Assembly (NCBI GenBank): GCA_949361645.1
Contig: OX442437.1
Location: 5,722,026 to 5,786,025, forward strand
Reading direction: 5' to 3'
DNA from: Spongilla lacustris
Taxonomy: Eukaryota > Porifera > Demospongiae > Spongillida > Spongillidae
DNA: 64,000 nucleotides
Below the pieces are notes generated by a model. It was not told the DNA's origin. It did no database searches and saw nothing but the letters and a program-made list of their open reading frames with translations. The position numbers were made by a program, and so were the translations under genes. This document shows, one piece after another, positions 22,692-34,200 of the stretch. The stretch's first letter is position 1, and every line of letters begins with the position of its first letter.

Positions 22692-25600
22692 AACATCCTG
22701 GTGGCTGCACAGCCCATGAACATCACGGCCTCCCCCATCATACTCCCTGGTCTCCCCTGCATTGCCAGGCTCGACGCCACCACCCCTTCCCCAGCCTTCA
22801 GCATGAACCAGTCGATGGTGAGCTTGGACCTGAACGACATTGGCCGCAAGCCAAGCGTGATGGTCCTTGTGGTCCAGCTGCCCACGTACGGCACCTTGGT
22901 CTGGAACACGACCCTCGACGCCACCAGTCCCACAAACTGGCTATTGTGGGACCACATCAGCAACATGAAGTACACCTTTAACCCTCAAGCCGCATCAGAC
23001 CCCACGGTCACCATCGACACATTCTCATTGCAGTTTGCTCTTGGACACGGATCATCGCAGAGCGTCCACTTTGACGTCTGTATTCATCCAATACCAGTTC
23101 CCAGCATGACCTACACTGGACCGCTAACAGTAACGCAGGGGGGTGTGGGGTTGTTGAACCGTTCCATTCTGGTGGCCACAGACACGGACCAGAGTCCTGA
23201 CAACAAGCTGGTGTACTACATACAGATCCCTCCAGTCAATGGATACATCTACAGGATTGCACCAGGTAGCAACATGGGGGCCCACGTGACCAACTTCACC
23301 CAGGCCGATGTCTCCACCAACCAGATAGCCTACAAGAACGTGATGAACCAGACGTTGGGCGACAGTTTCACTTTCGTCCTTGGCAATGGCTACGCCAAAA
23401 CCGCCCCCTATAAAGTGGCGATCAACATCACTGTCACCAGCCTGATCGTGATCAACAGAGGGTTCAGTTGCACCGAGGGCCTGTCCCACATCATTACCAC
23501 GGACGAGCTCAACGTGATAGCACCCCATGGGTACAGTGTGACCTTCTACCTTCTGAGCAGAGACTCGTTCAAAGGGCAGCCGACCAATGGGCAGCTCCTG
23601 TCGGTTAGGTCAACTCTCCTCCTGATATCGTTCACTCCACAGGACCTGGCTGCAGGCAACGTCCAGTACACAAATAATGGTGCGAATGTCGCAACGGACA
23701 GCTTCCTGTTCCTTGCCATAGCCACGCCCACAGCATCCTCTTTGTCATCTCTGGGGTCCATGACCGCTATTGACGTTGTGAACATCACCGTAATATTGGT
23801 GAACTACAACACCCCTACCCTCATCAACCACACATCAGAGCTTAGCGTTGTGTGGTACAGCGTACTGCGATTTGATTCGACTATGCTCTCAGCATACGAT
23901 GGTGACGCGAGGGTCTCGATTCCAAGCCTGCGGTACATCATCAGTCCCTTAAGCTGTGGAGAGATGAGATTATCGTATCGCCAAGAGCCTGTGTTGACAT
24001 TTCTGGAGGCTGACATCCGCAATGGAAGCCTCTATTACAAAAATACAAACACCGTATGCTTGCAAGACATTATGCTGTTCTACATCACAGACGGTGTTCA
24101 CCAATCATCTTCCGAGATCACCAGAATTAACATCAAGAAGGCCATCTTGACCCCCGTAGGCAGCATGACCATCACTGTACCCAAAAAGGGCACCGGAATC
24201 ATCACCACGTCCAGCCTCAACTGCAATGTGAAGAGCCCCAATCCAGTCACGTACAGCTACCAGGTTAAGGTCCCACCCCAGTACGGGGAACTTAAGCGGC
24301 TGAGCGACATAATCACCAACTTCAGTCAGTCTGACATCAACAGCAACAAAATCAGCTACCAGCAAATGGGCACCGACACACCCACGGACACCTTTCAGCT
24401 GTTGGTAACCATCCCATCTGAAACCGACTTCAGCCCCGTGCCTCTGACGTTCACAATCACGATACAAGCGATAGATGACGAGCCGCCTGTCATGACCATA
24501 CTCAAGACACCGCTCTACGCCATAGAGGGTAGTGTCGCATACTTCACATCAAGCTACATGTGTGCGTACGTATACTATTACTTGAAGGACAACAGGGACT
24601 GCTCAGGTGGTGCGATCAGCGTTTTTGATAACATCCGCTACACGATAACTAAGGCACCATTGTATGGTCGCATCGAACTCAGCAAGTATCGCTCTGCTAC
24701 GTATACCAACACTACCACCTTCTCACAGTTTGACATCAACTTCGTCAGCGTGAGGTACGTTTCGACCACAGTCGGTCGCGTGGTGGACACTTTCTCTTTC
24801 AAGATCGACAACATAAGAAATTTGCAGCCACTCACATACCACCAGGACATTGTCATGCTGCCCCAGGTCCTGCCTCTCAACGTGACGGGAATCACCCTCT
24901 ACGAGGGAGGCGCGGCCAACATCTCGTCCCAGAACATTGCAGTCCTGCACCCATACCTGTTTAACGTCTCCGGTACGGTCTCCGTTCAGACCCTTCCCCG
25001 TCACGGCACCCTCCTACGCATGGGTGTGCCCACCACGGCCAACTTCTCAAGCAGCGACCTCAAGGATGGGACCATAGAGTACGTCCATGACCACAGCGAC
25101 ACCAGCTACGACCAGTTCCAGTTCTTTTATGTGGTGGAGGTGGACGGTCACTGCATCTGCAGCAATCTCACCATCTTCCCCATCACGGTAGTGCTCCTCA
25201 ATGACGAGCCTCCGGTCCTAGCGAGGTCCAACGTCCAGCTCAACGTGTGGGATGGGGAAACCATTGTCCTTGATGCAATGGTGCTGAATGCTACTGATCT
25301 CGACACAAACGATACTTACCTGGTCTACAATGTGACAACTTCCTGTGGCGGGGTCTACCTGGCAATAGAAAGCAACAGGTCTGTTCCTGTAACGTCCTTC
25401 TCGCAGCAAGATGTGGTCGATAGGCGGGTGCTGTTTGTGCACCAGGCCGGCCACAACGGCACTGTCACATTCGACTTGACGGATGGGGTAGCAGTCATCT
25501 CTGGCGCCATCCACTGGGTCGCCTCTGAGCTGGTGTTAAGCCTGATCAACAACATGGGCACGACTGTCCCCTTGGGTGGGATGGTCCCGTTCACCAGGGA

Positions 25601-28052
25601 TAACCTCCTGGTAATTTCCAACGACACGCAACCAAGGGGTTTGGTGGTGTATCAGGTCTTGGATGCGACTTATGGAGTGATTGTGCGTGACCAAAACCCA
25701 ACTGCTGTGACAGAATTTAACCAGAGGGAAGTGGATGCAGGCAGGATTGGTTACCTCCACACCAAGACGGACTACTGGGAAGGAAACGACACGGTAAAGC
25801 TGCGAGCAGGCACCAGACTTACCACGAAAACTGTCCTGCAAGTGCTGGTCCCCATTCACATCCAACTGCCCCAAGCCGGGGGCAGCAGCCCCCTGGCCGG
25901 GGGCAGGCCTCTTCCTGTGCGGGGGGGCGGCCAAAGCTGCTTGAACGAAAGCTTTCTGGATGCCAGGAACTTGCGATATGCCGTTTGGAAGGCACGGAAT
26001 ACTTCTGACCATGGCACCCCTAGTAAACTTCAGCTTACCTACGTCATTACGACTCTTCCTCAGCACGGAGTCATCCTGGTTAGAAACATGACTGCTGGAA
26101 ATTTCAGTCACGACCAGCTGTCACAGGGTCTAGTTTGCTATCAGCAGAATGGTTCGTATTCTCCGAACGACACCTTCAGATTTCGTGTGGTTGTGGGGTT
26201 CCAGCTCCTTCCATATGCATTGCAGATGGCCATCGTGATAGTTCCAACCCACCTCGCATTACCCTGGCTTGTTCGAGATGTCCAACAGAACTTCATACAG
26301 GGTTTTCCGGCTGTCATTACCAACGAAAACTTGAGACTGACAGACGTAGATACCCCACCCGAAGAGCTTGTGTATTATCCAACTGTACTGCCTTCCAATG
26401 GAAGGCTGAGTGTGTCTGGAGTGGCTGACCCTACCAATTTCACCCAGGCCGCCATCGATAGTGGACTGCTCCTCTTCAGACCGGACACTGTCGGCAGTAC
26501 CACTTTCGACTTCAACTTTACCAATGGAGTCCGCTGGGGGTGTGGCAACCTGACGCTGTCCATTGTGCAGCACACGTTGACAGCAGCTCCAAGGCAGTTC
26601 CTCGTTTACAGACAGGACTCACCGTGGGGGGTAGTCAAACTAGACGCCGCTACCAATGGAAACCGTAACGATACCTTCTACACACTCATCCAGCAGCCTC
26701 GCAGCGGGCATGTAATGGCGAACGACCGTCGGCCATCTTCCGGCTTCTCGCAGCAGGACATCGATAGGGGCAACGTCCGGTACATCCCTACGGACCTGAG
26801 TGCCTATGCCGACACCTTTGCCGTGAATGTGACCAACAGGAACAAGAGCATTGCGAACGTAAGTGTGGTCGTCACTGTCACCATTCTCGGCCAAGTAAGA
26901 GCCGACTTGCATCTAGACATGTCAGCGTACCCTTCTCAGGGTCTTCCCACCAATACGCTGGACCTGACAGCACTCCAGAAGAAGGCCAGTATCCCGCCTA
27001 CCATATACGTACATCGCCCGCCCACCTATGGATTCCTGACCATGTCCTACCTTCAGGGGTATAAGCGTTCGTCGGATGCTCTTGGGGGTTCCATGTTCTC
27101 GTTTCGGTACGATGACCTGAAGAACGGTTGGGTCAACTACACGTGGGCCCCTCGACAGTACGCAAACTGGTCCCATTGCATCAACGATAGTTTCACGGCT
27201 CTGGTGCAGGCCAAAGGGTTACAAGTGGGAGTGGTCAACATCCATTTTACTGTCCAACCACCCCCCACAGCAAGCTGGACAACCGCCACTGGCCAACCTT
27301 CAACAGTAACCTCGTCCGCAGGGTTGCTCCAAATCACAAGTGCCTCTTCGTCACCCAGTTCGGACAAGTTCCCCATATATGCCCTGGTTCCCATAGGAGG
27401 TGTTCTGGTACTGATTCCACTGTTGGCGGGAACAGCTGTATTGCTGTACTGCATACAACAAAAGAACTTGAGGCTGAAATTCCTGCACCCAAAAGAGACA
27501 CACAACTCACCATCGCCTTGGGGGGGCCAGCACACGCAACCCCAACTGCAAAGTCATGTACCAAACTACCAGGACAACTTGTCTGTTGAGAGTGAGGAAG
27601 AGGAGGGTTCGGAGGATTCGGACCACGGCTCCCGGCTTGGTGGGGGGTCTCAGAGGACCTCGTCTGCGGGGGGTAGACCTCACTCCTCATCGTCGCAAGG
27701 CTATTTGCCAAGGAGGCATGCCAGCAACGTAATGGTCAACATATCCCAGCACTTCCTCTCCGAGCACAGTCTCGAGCACCCTGCTATAAGCCCTTCCCCA
27801 GTGCAGCGTGGGACAGGATCTCTGAGATCATCTTCCAGGTCCCCCACAAAGTACTCACAAAACGAATCTGCTGCCACGACAAGAAACACCAGTGCCGACA
27901 GTGGGTTTCGGTCTGCTGCAGTTGGTGAGGGCCTGAGTGGGAGCAGGGGTACAGTCAGGGGAGGAGCCTGCAACAACAGCACCAATGTCAATGAGCACGT
28001 ATGTACGACCACTTCTATTCCCATTCTGAAAAAGGAAGAATATTGGGTATGA
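22692..28052 (+). CDS. CSPG4-like: CSPG4/NG2-like proteoglycan, large terminal exon
   Basis: One 5361-bp exon with no break, joined in phase to the exon ending 20328, encodes about 1786 aa. It carries about twelve further CSPG repeats (for example FTQADVSTNQIAYKN, FSQQDIDRGNVRYIP, and the last FRYDDLKNGWVNYTW) with many NxS/T sequons. A Ser/Thr stalk and one membrane span follow (ALVPIGGVLVLIPLLAGTAV, around 27380-27440). The Ser-rich cytoplasmic tail of about 190 aa contains an acidic ESEEEEGSEDSD run and ends EEYWV. CSPG4/NG2 of vertebrates ends QYWV, a class II PDZ ligand, so tail and ectodomain both support this family. Expected at the cell surface, binding matrix outside and PDZ scaffolds inside. 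Confidence 0.9.
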   Translation, partial: NILVAAQPMNITASPIILPGLPCIARLDATTPSPAFSMNQSMVSLDLNDIGRKPSVMVLVVQLPTYGTLVWNTTLDATSPTNWLLWDHISNMKYTFNPQAASDPTVTIDTFSLQFALGHGSSQSVHFDVCIHPIPVPSMTYTGPLTVTQGGVGLLNRSILVATDTDQSPDNKLVYYIQIPPVNGYIYRIAPGSNMGAHVTNFTQADVSTNQIAYKNVMNQTLGDSFTFVLGNGYAKTAPYKVAINITVTSLIVINRGFSCTEGLSHIITTDELNVIAPHGYSVTFYLLSRDSFKGQPTNGQLLSVRSTLLLISFTPQDLAAGNVQYTNNGANVATDSFLFLAIATPTASSLSSLGSMTAIDVVNITVILVNYNTPTLINHTSELSVVWYSVLRFDSTMLSAYDGDARVSIPSLRYIISPLSCGEMRLSYRQEPVLTFLEADIRNGSLYYKNTNTVCLQDIMLFYITDGVHQSSSEITRINIKKAILTPVGSMTITVPKKGTGIITTSSLNCNVKSPNPVTYSYQVKVPPQYGELKRLSDIITNFSQSDINSNKISYQQMGTDTPTDTFQLLVTIPSETDFSPVPLTFTITIQAIDDEPPVMTILKTPLYAIEGSVAYFTSSYMCAYVYYYLKDNRDCSGGAISVFDNIRYTITKAPLYGRIELSKYRSATYTNTTTFSQFDINFVSVRYVSTTVGRVVDTFSFKIDNIRNLQPLTYHQDIVMLPQVLPLNVTGITLYEGGAANISSQNIAVLHPYLFNVSGTVSVQTLPRHGTLLRMGVPTTANFSSSDLKDGTIEYVHDHSDTSYDQFQFFYVVEVDGHCICSNLTIFPITVVLLNDEPPVLARSNVQLNVWDGETIVLDAMVLNATDLDTNDTYLVYNVTTSCGGVYLAIESNRSVPVTSFSQQDVVDRRVLFVHQAGHNGTVTFDLTDGVAVISGAIHWVASELVLSLINNMGTTVPLGGMVPFTRDNLLVISNDTQPRGLVVYQVLDATYGVIVRDQNPTAVTEFNQREVDAGRIGYLHTKTDYWEGNDTVKLRAGTRLTTKTVLQVLVPIHIQLPQAGGSSPLAGGRPLPVRGGGQSCLNESFLDARNLRYAVWKARNTSDHGTPSKLQLTYVITTLPQHGVILVRNMTAGNFSHDQLSQGLVCYQQNGSYSPNDTFRFRVVVGFQLLPYALQMAIVIVPTHLALPWLVRDVQQNFIQGFPAVITNENLRLTDVDTPPEELVYYPTVLPSNGRLSVSGVADPTNFTQAAIDSGLLLFRPDTVGSTTFDFNFTNGVRWGCGNLTLSIVQHTLTAAPRQFLVYRQDSPWGVVKLDAATNGNRNDTFYTLIQQPRSGHVMANDRRPSSGFSQQDIDRGNVRYIPTDLSAYADTFAVNVTNRNKSIANVSVVVTVTILGQVRADLHLDMSAYPSQGLPTNTLDLTALQKKASIPPTIYVHRPPTYGFLTMSYLQGYKRSSDALGGSMFSFRYDDLKNGWVNYTWAPRQYANWSHCINDSFTALVQAKGLQVGVVNIHFTVQPPPTASWTTATGQPSTVTSSAGLLQITSASSSPSSDKFPIYALVPIGGVLVLIPLLAGTAVLLYCIQQKNLRLKFLHPKETHNSPSPWGGQHTQPQLQSHVPNYQDNLSVESEEEEGSEDSDHGSRLGGGSQRTSSAGGRPHSSSSQGYLPRRHASNVMVNISQHFLSEHSLEHPAISPSPVQRGTGSLRSSSRSPTKYSQNESAATTRNTSADSGFRSAAVGEGLSGSRGTVRGGACNNSTNVNEHVCTTTSIPILKKEEYWV

Positions 28053-28563
28053 ATTTTCTCTCATCGTTTTGATTGTATGCAGCAATGTGTGTGTTGTCTC
28101 CGTGTGTGAGTGTATGTGATATATTCCAGTTTATTATATTGTGTGCAAGTTTTTTTTTTCTTTTTCCAAATGTATATAAAACTATTTTCTAATGAGACGT
28201 TTGTTCTGCGTTAGTTTAGCGACTGTTGTTGTTGTTGTTTGTGTGCTGAGAAGCAGAAACAAGTAGCCCAAACCCAAGCATCAAATTGGGTAATGTGGTT
28301 GAGGAACGTGCTTATGACGGGGCGTGTAATTGGTGCTAGCCTGGACACCTCTCCGCGCAAACACCACATGCCGGCGGTGGTCCAATGGGAGTACTGAGCT
28401 GCCCTCCGAAAATTTGCACTGAGTATAGGCGCTTACGAGCAACCCGAGCAATGCCAATAGTCAGCACCTGGCCTTCACTAATTGCGTCAATGTGCCTTCG
28501 GTTGTGACTGTATAAACGCGCGTGGAAAGGGGGTAAAGGAGAGAGAGAAAAAAAGAGCGCCAC
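28053..28563. promoter_or_regulatory. Intergenic; probable homeobox gene promoter
   Basis: Downstream of the proteoglycan stop the DNA is AT-rich (TTATTATATTG, TATATAAAAC). About 55 bp before the homeobox ATG is TGTATAAACGCG, a possible TATA box, with GC-rich sequence around it. No coding segment seen. Confidence 0.4.
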
Positions 28564-29293
<730 letters not shown>

Positions 29294-29412
29294 ATCCAAG
29301 CCCCTCTTCCTTTCAGGCGCGCAGCGCATACACACTTTTTTTTTTCGTGCACGTGTCAGCCAAAGTTTCTATTACCTGCAGTGTCCAACACACCCTATAT
29401 ATCATCCTAACA

Positions 29413-31033
29413 TTACCAACGGTTCAGATGGGAGGGGCTGGGATGGGCGTGGCTTCTTCGAAGAGCGCTGTTATTAATGTCGAGCCGCATGCCACTTGCG
29501 ACCTTCCAGGTAGAGAAAACTGTACGGAGACACTGCTCTTAACACACACACCACAAACTGTTCGCTCACTTTGTGTGGAGCTGAATAGCTATGAATCGAA
29601 GGTGCCAGCCTTTTCCCAGGAAAACGTCCCCACAGCATCCAGTTTGAGCCATCCATACTCGCAACTACGTAGTGCAAGCTAGCCTCTACAGCTCTCATCT
29701 TGCCCTCTGAGCCATCCCACAGCCTCCTTAATCTCGAGAGAGCCGCTGGCCTGACCACATGGGAGACCTCTGCACCCAGGCCATAGCCACAATAATACAC
29801 TGATCCAACATCAGTCAGGAAGGTGGTGAAGGCACCCCCTGGAGCTATAGACACCACAGGTCCATCGAGGATTGAAACACAGACTTTAGCTGCAGTATGT
29901 AACTAAGGTAATAAAAGAAAACCAAATTATGTGGAAAGTACTTCAAGTTATAATAATGATCACCCTCCCTGTAGAATGATCACATGACCCAGTCCCCCCT
30001 TCATCAGCACATTTGGTGATGATTATGGCACAGTTAGTACCCCAAATCAGCTGGCCTGATAGGGTCCAGAAGGTCACTGGTGTACCTGAGGACTGGCTGA
30101 TGCCACACCTAGCTGTCCATACTCGTTGTTGCCCCATGCATACACATCTCCAGAGCCTTAGGAGGTTGGGAACCAACTGATGAAATTGACAAAACACCAG
30201 GCCAACCACTGACTTGTTAGAGCAAAGCTGTTGTCAGCACAGGTGTATAATGACTGGACTTCTCCCATGTTAGCTATGGGCTTTGGGCTGTGCACGTTGT
30301 CATAGTGACCAACCCCTGCAAAAAAAAAAAAAAAAAAAAGTAACTAGTCCCCTTAACCTGGCCACTCCCATTACCTGTCTGTCCGTCCCCAGACCAACCA
30401 CACGCAAACGCTTGCCCATCCGTGCTCAGAAAGAGGGTGTGGTCAAACCCCGCTCTGATCTGAATGTGCGCAAATGTTATAGACGTGCATGGAACTCGCG
30501 TGCGTGCCCGTACCTGCTTTAGGCGCGGAAGATTAGTCACCATGCGCACCTCCTGCGGATCGCTCTTAATAGTTGGTGCGCGGCCGCATTGACCGTAGCA
30601 GTTTGACCCAAAGGACAGTCCTTCGTATATATGATATTAATTAATAAGAATACAGCCACACGCCTAAACACTGTACCTTCCCCTTTGGTTGTCAGCACGA
30701 ACACATGCTCGCGACCTGCCGACAGCTCCTGCACGATTATTCCTTCGGGCAAAGGCAGACGCTTGAACTTGTTCCTCGTTCCCCATCCGCTATCCGTTGA
30801 TAGCGAAGGAACAGTGGAAGCGATCCATAGTTCCTTTCCACGCATTGGAGCGTAGGCCACGACAAACCCCACTCCATGTGCAACGCGGGTAACCTTTTGG
30901 ATTGAGTGAGAACGGGAGCAGGTGCACACCCCAAGACTAGGCACACCTCATCAGGCAATTTCTCTGCAATTGGAGCGAAAGTATTCTCAATAGCATTGTA
31001 CTCGGGACAAGTTGCAGACTGCCAAAGATGCAT
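29413..31033 (-). CDS. RCC1L-like: RCC1-repeat protein, RCC1L (WBSCR16)-like
   Basis: Exons 31033-30947, 30893-30677, 30620-30514, 30459-30375, 30315-30214, 30156-30086, 29902-29570 and 29502-29413 join in phase to 363 aa. RCC1 blades are clear: SFGSNCYGQCGRAP, then FDHTLFLSTDGQAFACGWSG followed by DGQTG, then SGDVYAWGNNEYGQLG, and VYYCGYGLGAE. The CGW-DGQTG blade and the order match RCC1L, a mitochondrial protein linked to mitoribosome assembly. At 363 aa it is shorter than the roughly 460 aa of human RCC1L. The first blade and targeting peptide are missing or lie in an unrecognised exon. It is divergent from MAP2K5 (187 bp between starts) and convergent with the homeobox gene. Confidence 0.75.
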
Positions 31034-31220
31034 TCTGCGAAGACCACAAACCGCCGAACTCTTCCATCTGCACCAGGAGATCGATAACTAATGAAGCGAC
31101 ACGTGTGAGAAGGAAGTTAAACAGCTGTACACGAGTTTATACCTTCATTGTTCTGCTCTAAATATCAGTAAATTGTTTGTAAATTTGCGATATTAATTGT
31201 TATGGTGGGGAGGCGGTGCT
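31034..31220. promoter_or_regulatory. Putative 187-bp bidirectional promoter, RCC1L-like / MAP2K5
   Basis: Divergent start codons at 31033 (-) and 31221 (+) leave 187 bp. The interval contains GACACGTGTG, with an E-box, and AT-rich sequence near 31160-31200. Confidence 0.5.
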
Positions 31221-34200
31221 ATGGCGAGCATTGCACCCCAACCTCCCTATCTTGTTTTGAGAATAAAGGGCGCAAACTCCGAAGGAAAGGACTGGGCTAT
31301 CCCTTGTGATGTCTCGTTCAGAATGGTGCTTGTAAGCTGACAATTTAGAAAGAGTTTCGCGGTCATATACGTAGGCCTATACCTACACTTGTATGCTTTT
31401 TCAAACCTAGGACGTAATTACGCAGGTCCTGCCCGGGCTAAGTCCTCTTCCAACAGCGTTCGAGTGTAATGCTGTAGTGCAGGCATCCGATGCGTCCATT
31501 TATTTGTGTTTCTTCTGTTCAGACGAAGATGATGATGGCGATCGGATAACTGTCTGTAACGACGAAGAGCTAGGAGCGTTACTCTCCTATGTCGGTTTTG
31601 TTGTTTACTGGGCTTTAGGGCCGCTCCGTTACCTCGTCCTTGTATCCCTTTCACGCTCCGCTAACGTTTCTTTCGCGGGCAACAACCAGTGCCAGTGGAG
31701 GGCGAGTGCTTACGCCGGGGCGCCACCCCTCAGTATATTCCCGAAAAGTGAGCGGTGCTCCTCTCGACAACTTATGCATTATAACTACACTGTTTGTTTT
31801 TCTTCGCCCCTAAATTTAGCTTGCAAGAGGCGAAACACCCTTCGGTTAGAGGTAAACCCGGCAGCCCCATTGACTCCCTCGGCCCATTCCAACCCAGGCA
31901 GCAGGTGAGTTAGCCGCGGATGAATCGCCGAGTTTTAGGTGGCCATTTTGGTCGTGCGTCTCCTCAGTGATAGTGCCAAGGGGAGGAGTGCCGGTACTAG
32001 GAAGCCAAACGAGCAGGTTATCATTAAGCTGATCTCAGAAGGCCAAGTGAGTGAGAGTTGGTATGCTGTGTGTGTGTGTCTGGGGGTATGTGTGTGCATG
32101 TATATGTGTGTAAGAGCAGTTGTATGTGTGGACATTTATGTGTTTGTGTGTGCAGTTTAAGGCAAAAGGTGTGTGTCTTGTGAGGTACGACTAGTAAAGG
32201 AGTGATAGGGAGGGGGTAGTGCTTGGAGTGATGGGGAGGGGGTAGTACTTGGAGTGATAGGGAGGGGGTAGTGCTTGGAGTGATGGGGAGGGGGTAGTAC
32301 TTGGAGTGATAGGGAGGGGGTAGTGCTTGGAGTGATGGGGAGGGGGTAGTACTTGGAGTGATGGGGAGGGGGTAGTGCTTGGAGTGATAGGGAGGGGGTA
32401 GTGCTTGGAGTGATAGGGAGGTGGTAGTGCTTGGAGTGATGGGGAGGTGGTAGTGCTTGGAGTGATAGGGAGGGGGTAGTGTTTGGAGTGATAGGGAGGT
32501 GGTAGTGCTTGGAGTGATAGGGAGGGGGTAGTGCTTGGAGTGATGGGGAGGGGGTAGTACTTGGAGTGATGGGGAGGTGGTAGTGCTTGGAGTGGTGGGG
32601 AGGGGGTAGTGCTTGGAGTGATGGGGAGGTGGTAGTGCTTGGAGTGGTGGGGAGGGGGTAGTGCTTGGAGTGATGGGGAGGTGGTAGTGCTTGGAGGGAT
32701 AGGGAAGTGGTAGTGCTTGGAGTGATAGGGAGGTGGTAGTGCTTGGAGTGATAGGGAGGGGGTAGTGCTTGGAGTGATAGGGAAGTGGTAGTGCTTGGAG
32801 GGATAGGAAGGTGGTAGTGCTTGGAGTGATAGGGAGGTGGTAGTGCTTGGAGTGATAGGGAGGTGGTAGTGAATGAACTCACTCCTCTTTCTTTGCTGTC
32901 CTCTCCCCTTCCCCTCTTCCCCTTCCCCTCTTCCCCTTCCCCTCTTCCCCTTCCCTCTCCCCCTTCCCCTTCCCTCTCCCCCTTCCCCTTCCCCTCTCCC
33001 CCTTCCCCTCTCCGCTCCCGGGAGACAGATTGCACCTCAGGATCTCCAGTACCTTGAGGTCCTGGGGCATGGCAGTGGGGGCACAGTGTACAGGTAACAG
33101 CTGCTCCCTCTCTCTATGAGGAGGATGTGCCCTCTTTGATTGATCTCTGTTGACCCACTCTCCCTAAAATGTAGAACATTCCACTGTTCGTCCAAGCTTA
33201 TAATGGCCGTCAAGGTATGTCATGGTCCTTATCAGTAGCTTCTCCCTCCCTCCTCCTCCCTTACTCCTCCCTCCACCCTCCCTCCTCCCTCCCTCCTTCC
33301 CTTACTCCTCCCTTTAGTCCTCTCTCCCTCCTCCCCTCCTTCCCCTTACTCCTCCCTCCCTCCTCCCCTCTTATTCCCCCTCCTCCTGTTACTCCTCCCT
33401 TCCTCCTCCCCTCCCCATTATAACGCCACCAGATTCTGACGTTAGATGCAACCCCAGAGGAGCAGAGACAGATCATATCAGAGCTGGAGATTCTACACAA
33501 GGTGTTACTATGCTCCACCCCCTTTTAGGCTCACCTCTGACCACACCTACATCCTTCTCGTTATTTCTAGTGCCATTCCACATTCATCATAGGTTTCTAT
33601 GGCGCCTTTTTTCAAGAAAACAGGTTTGCTGCCTCCCATCAGACGATAACTTCTTTAACTTTCACCATTCCTCCCATCACATGATCACCACTGTACCCTC
33701 CTTCATCATCACATGATCACCACTCTCCCTCTTCACATGATCACCACTGTACCCTCCTTCATCATCACATGATCACCACCATACCCTCCCTCTTCACATG
33801 ATCACCACTGTACCCTCCTTCATCATCACATGATCACCACTGTACCTTCCTTCGTCATCACATGATCACCACGGTACCTCCATGATCACATGATCACCAC
33901 TGTACCCTCCATGATCACATGATCACCACTATACCCTCCTTCATCATCACATGATCACCTCCTTCAATCCTTCATGTGGTAAGGATTTCCATCTGCACTG
34001 AATACATGGATGGTCTGTACTGGGAGGAGGGGCATTAGGCACACTAATGCATGTACTTACTGCACATAGGTGGTTCGCTAGACAAGTATGGAGCCATACC
34101 CGAGCCTCCTTTGGGAAGGATAGTGGTGGGGGTGAGTGTGCATTGTGTGCTCTGTACGGTGGAGGGTTCACTTCTGTTGGTATGCAGGTGGTCAAGGGGT

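Noticed and set aside
22018..22975. Very long open frames of PLPSP or GEGRG repeats
   Set aside because: They run through a pure (CCCTC)n array in an intron; a five-base repeat without stops is open in every frame.
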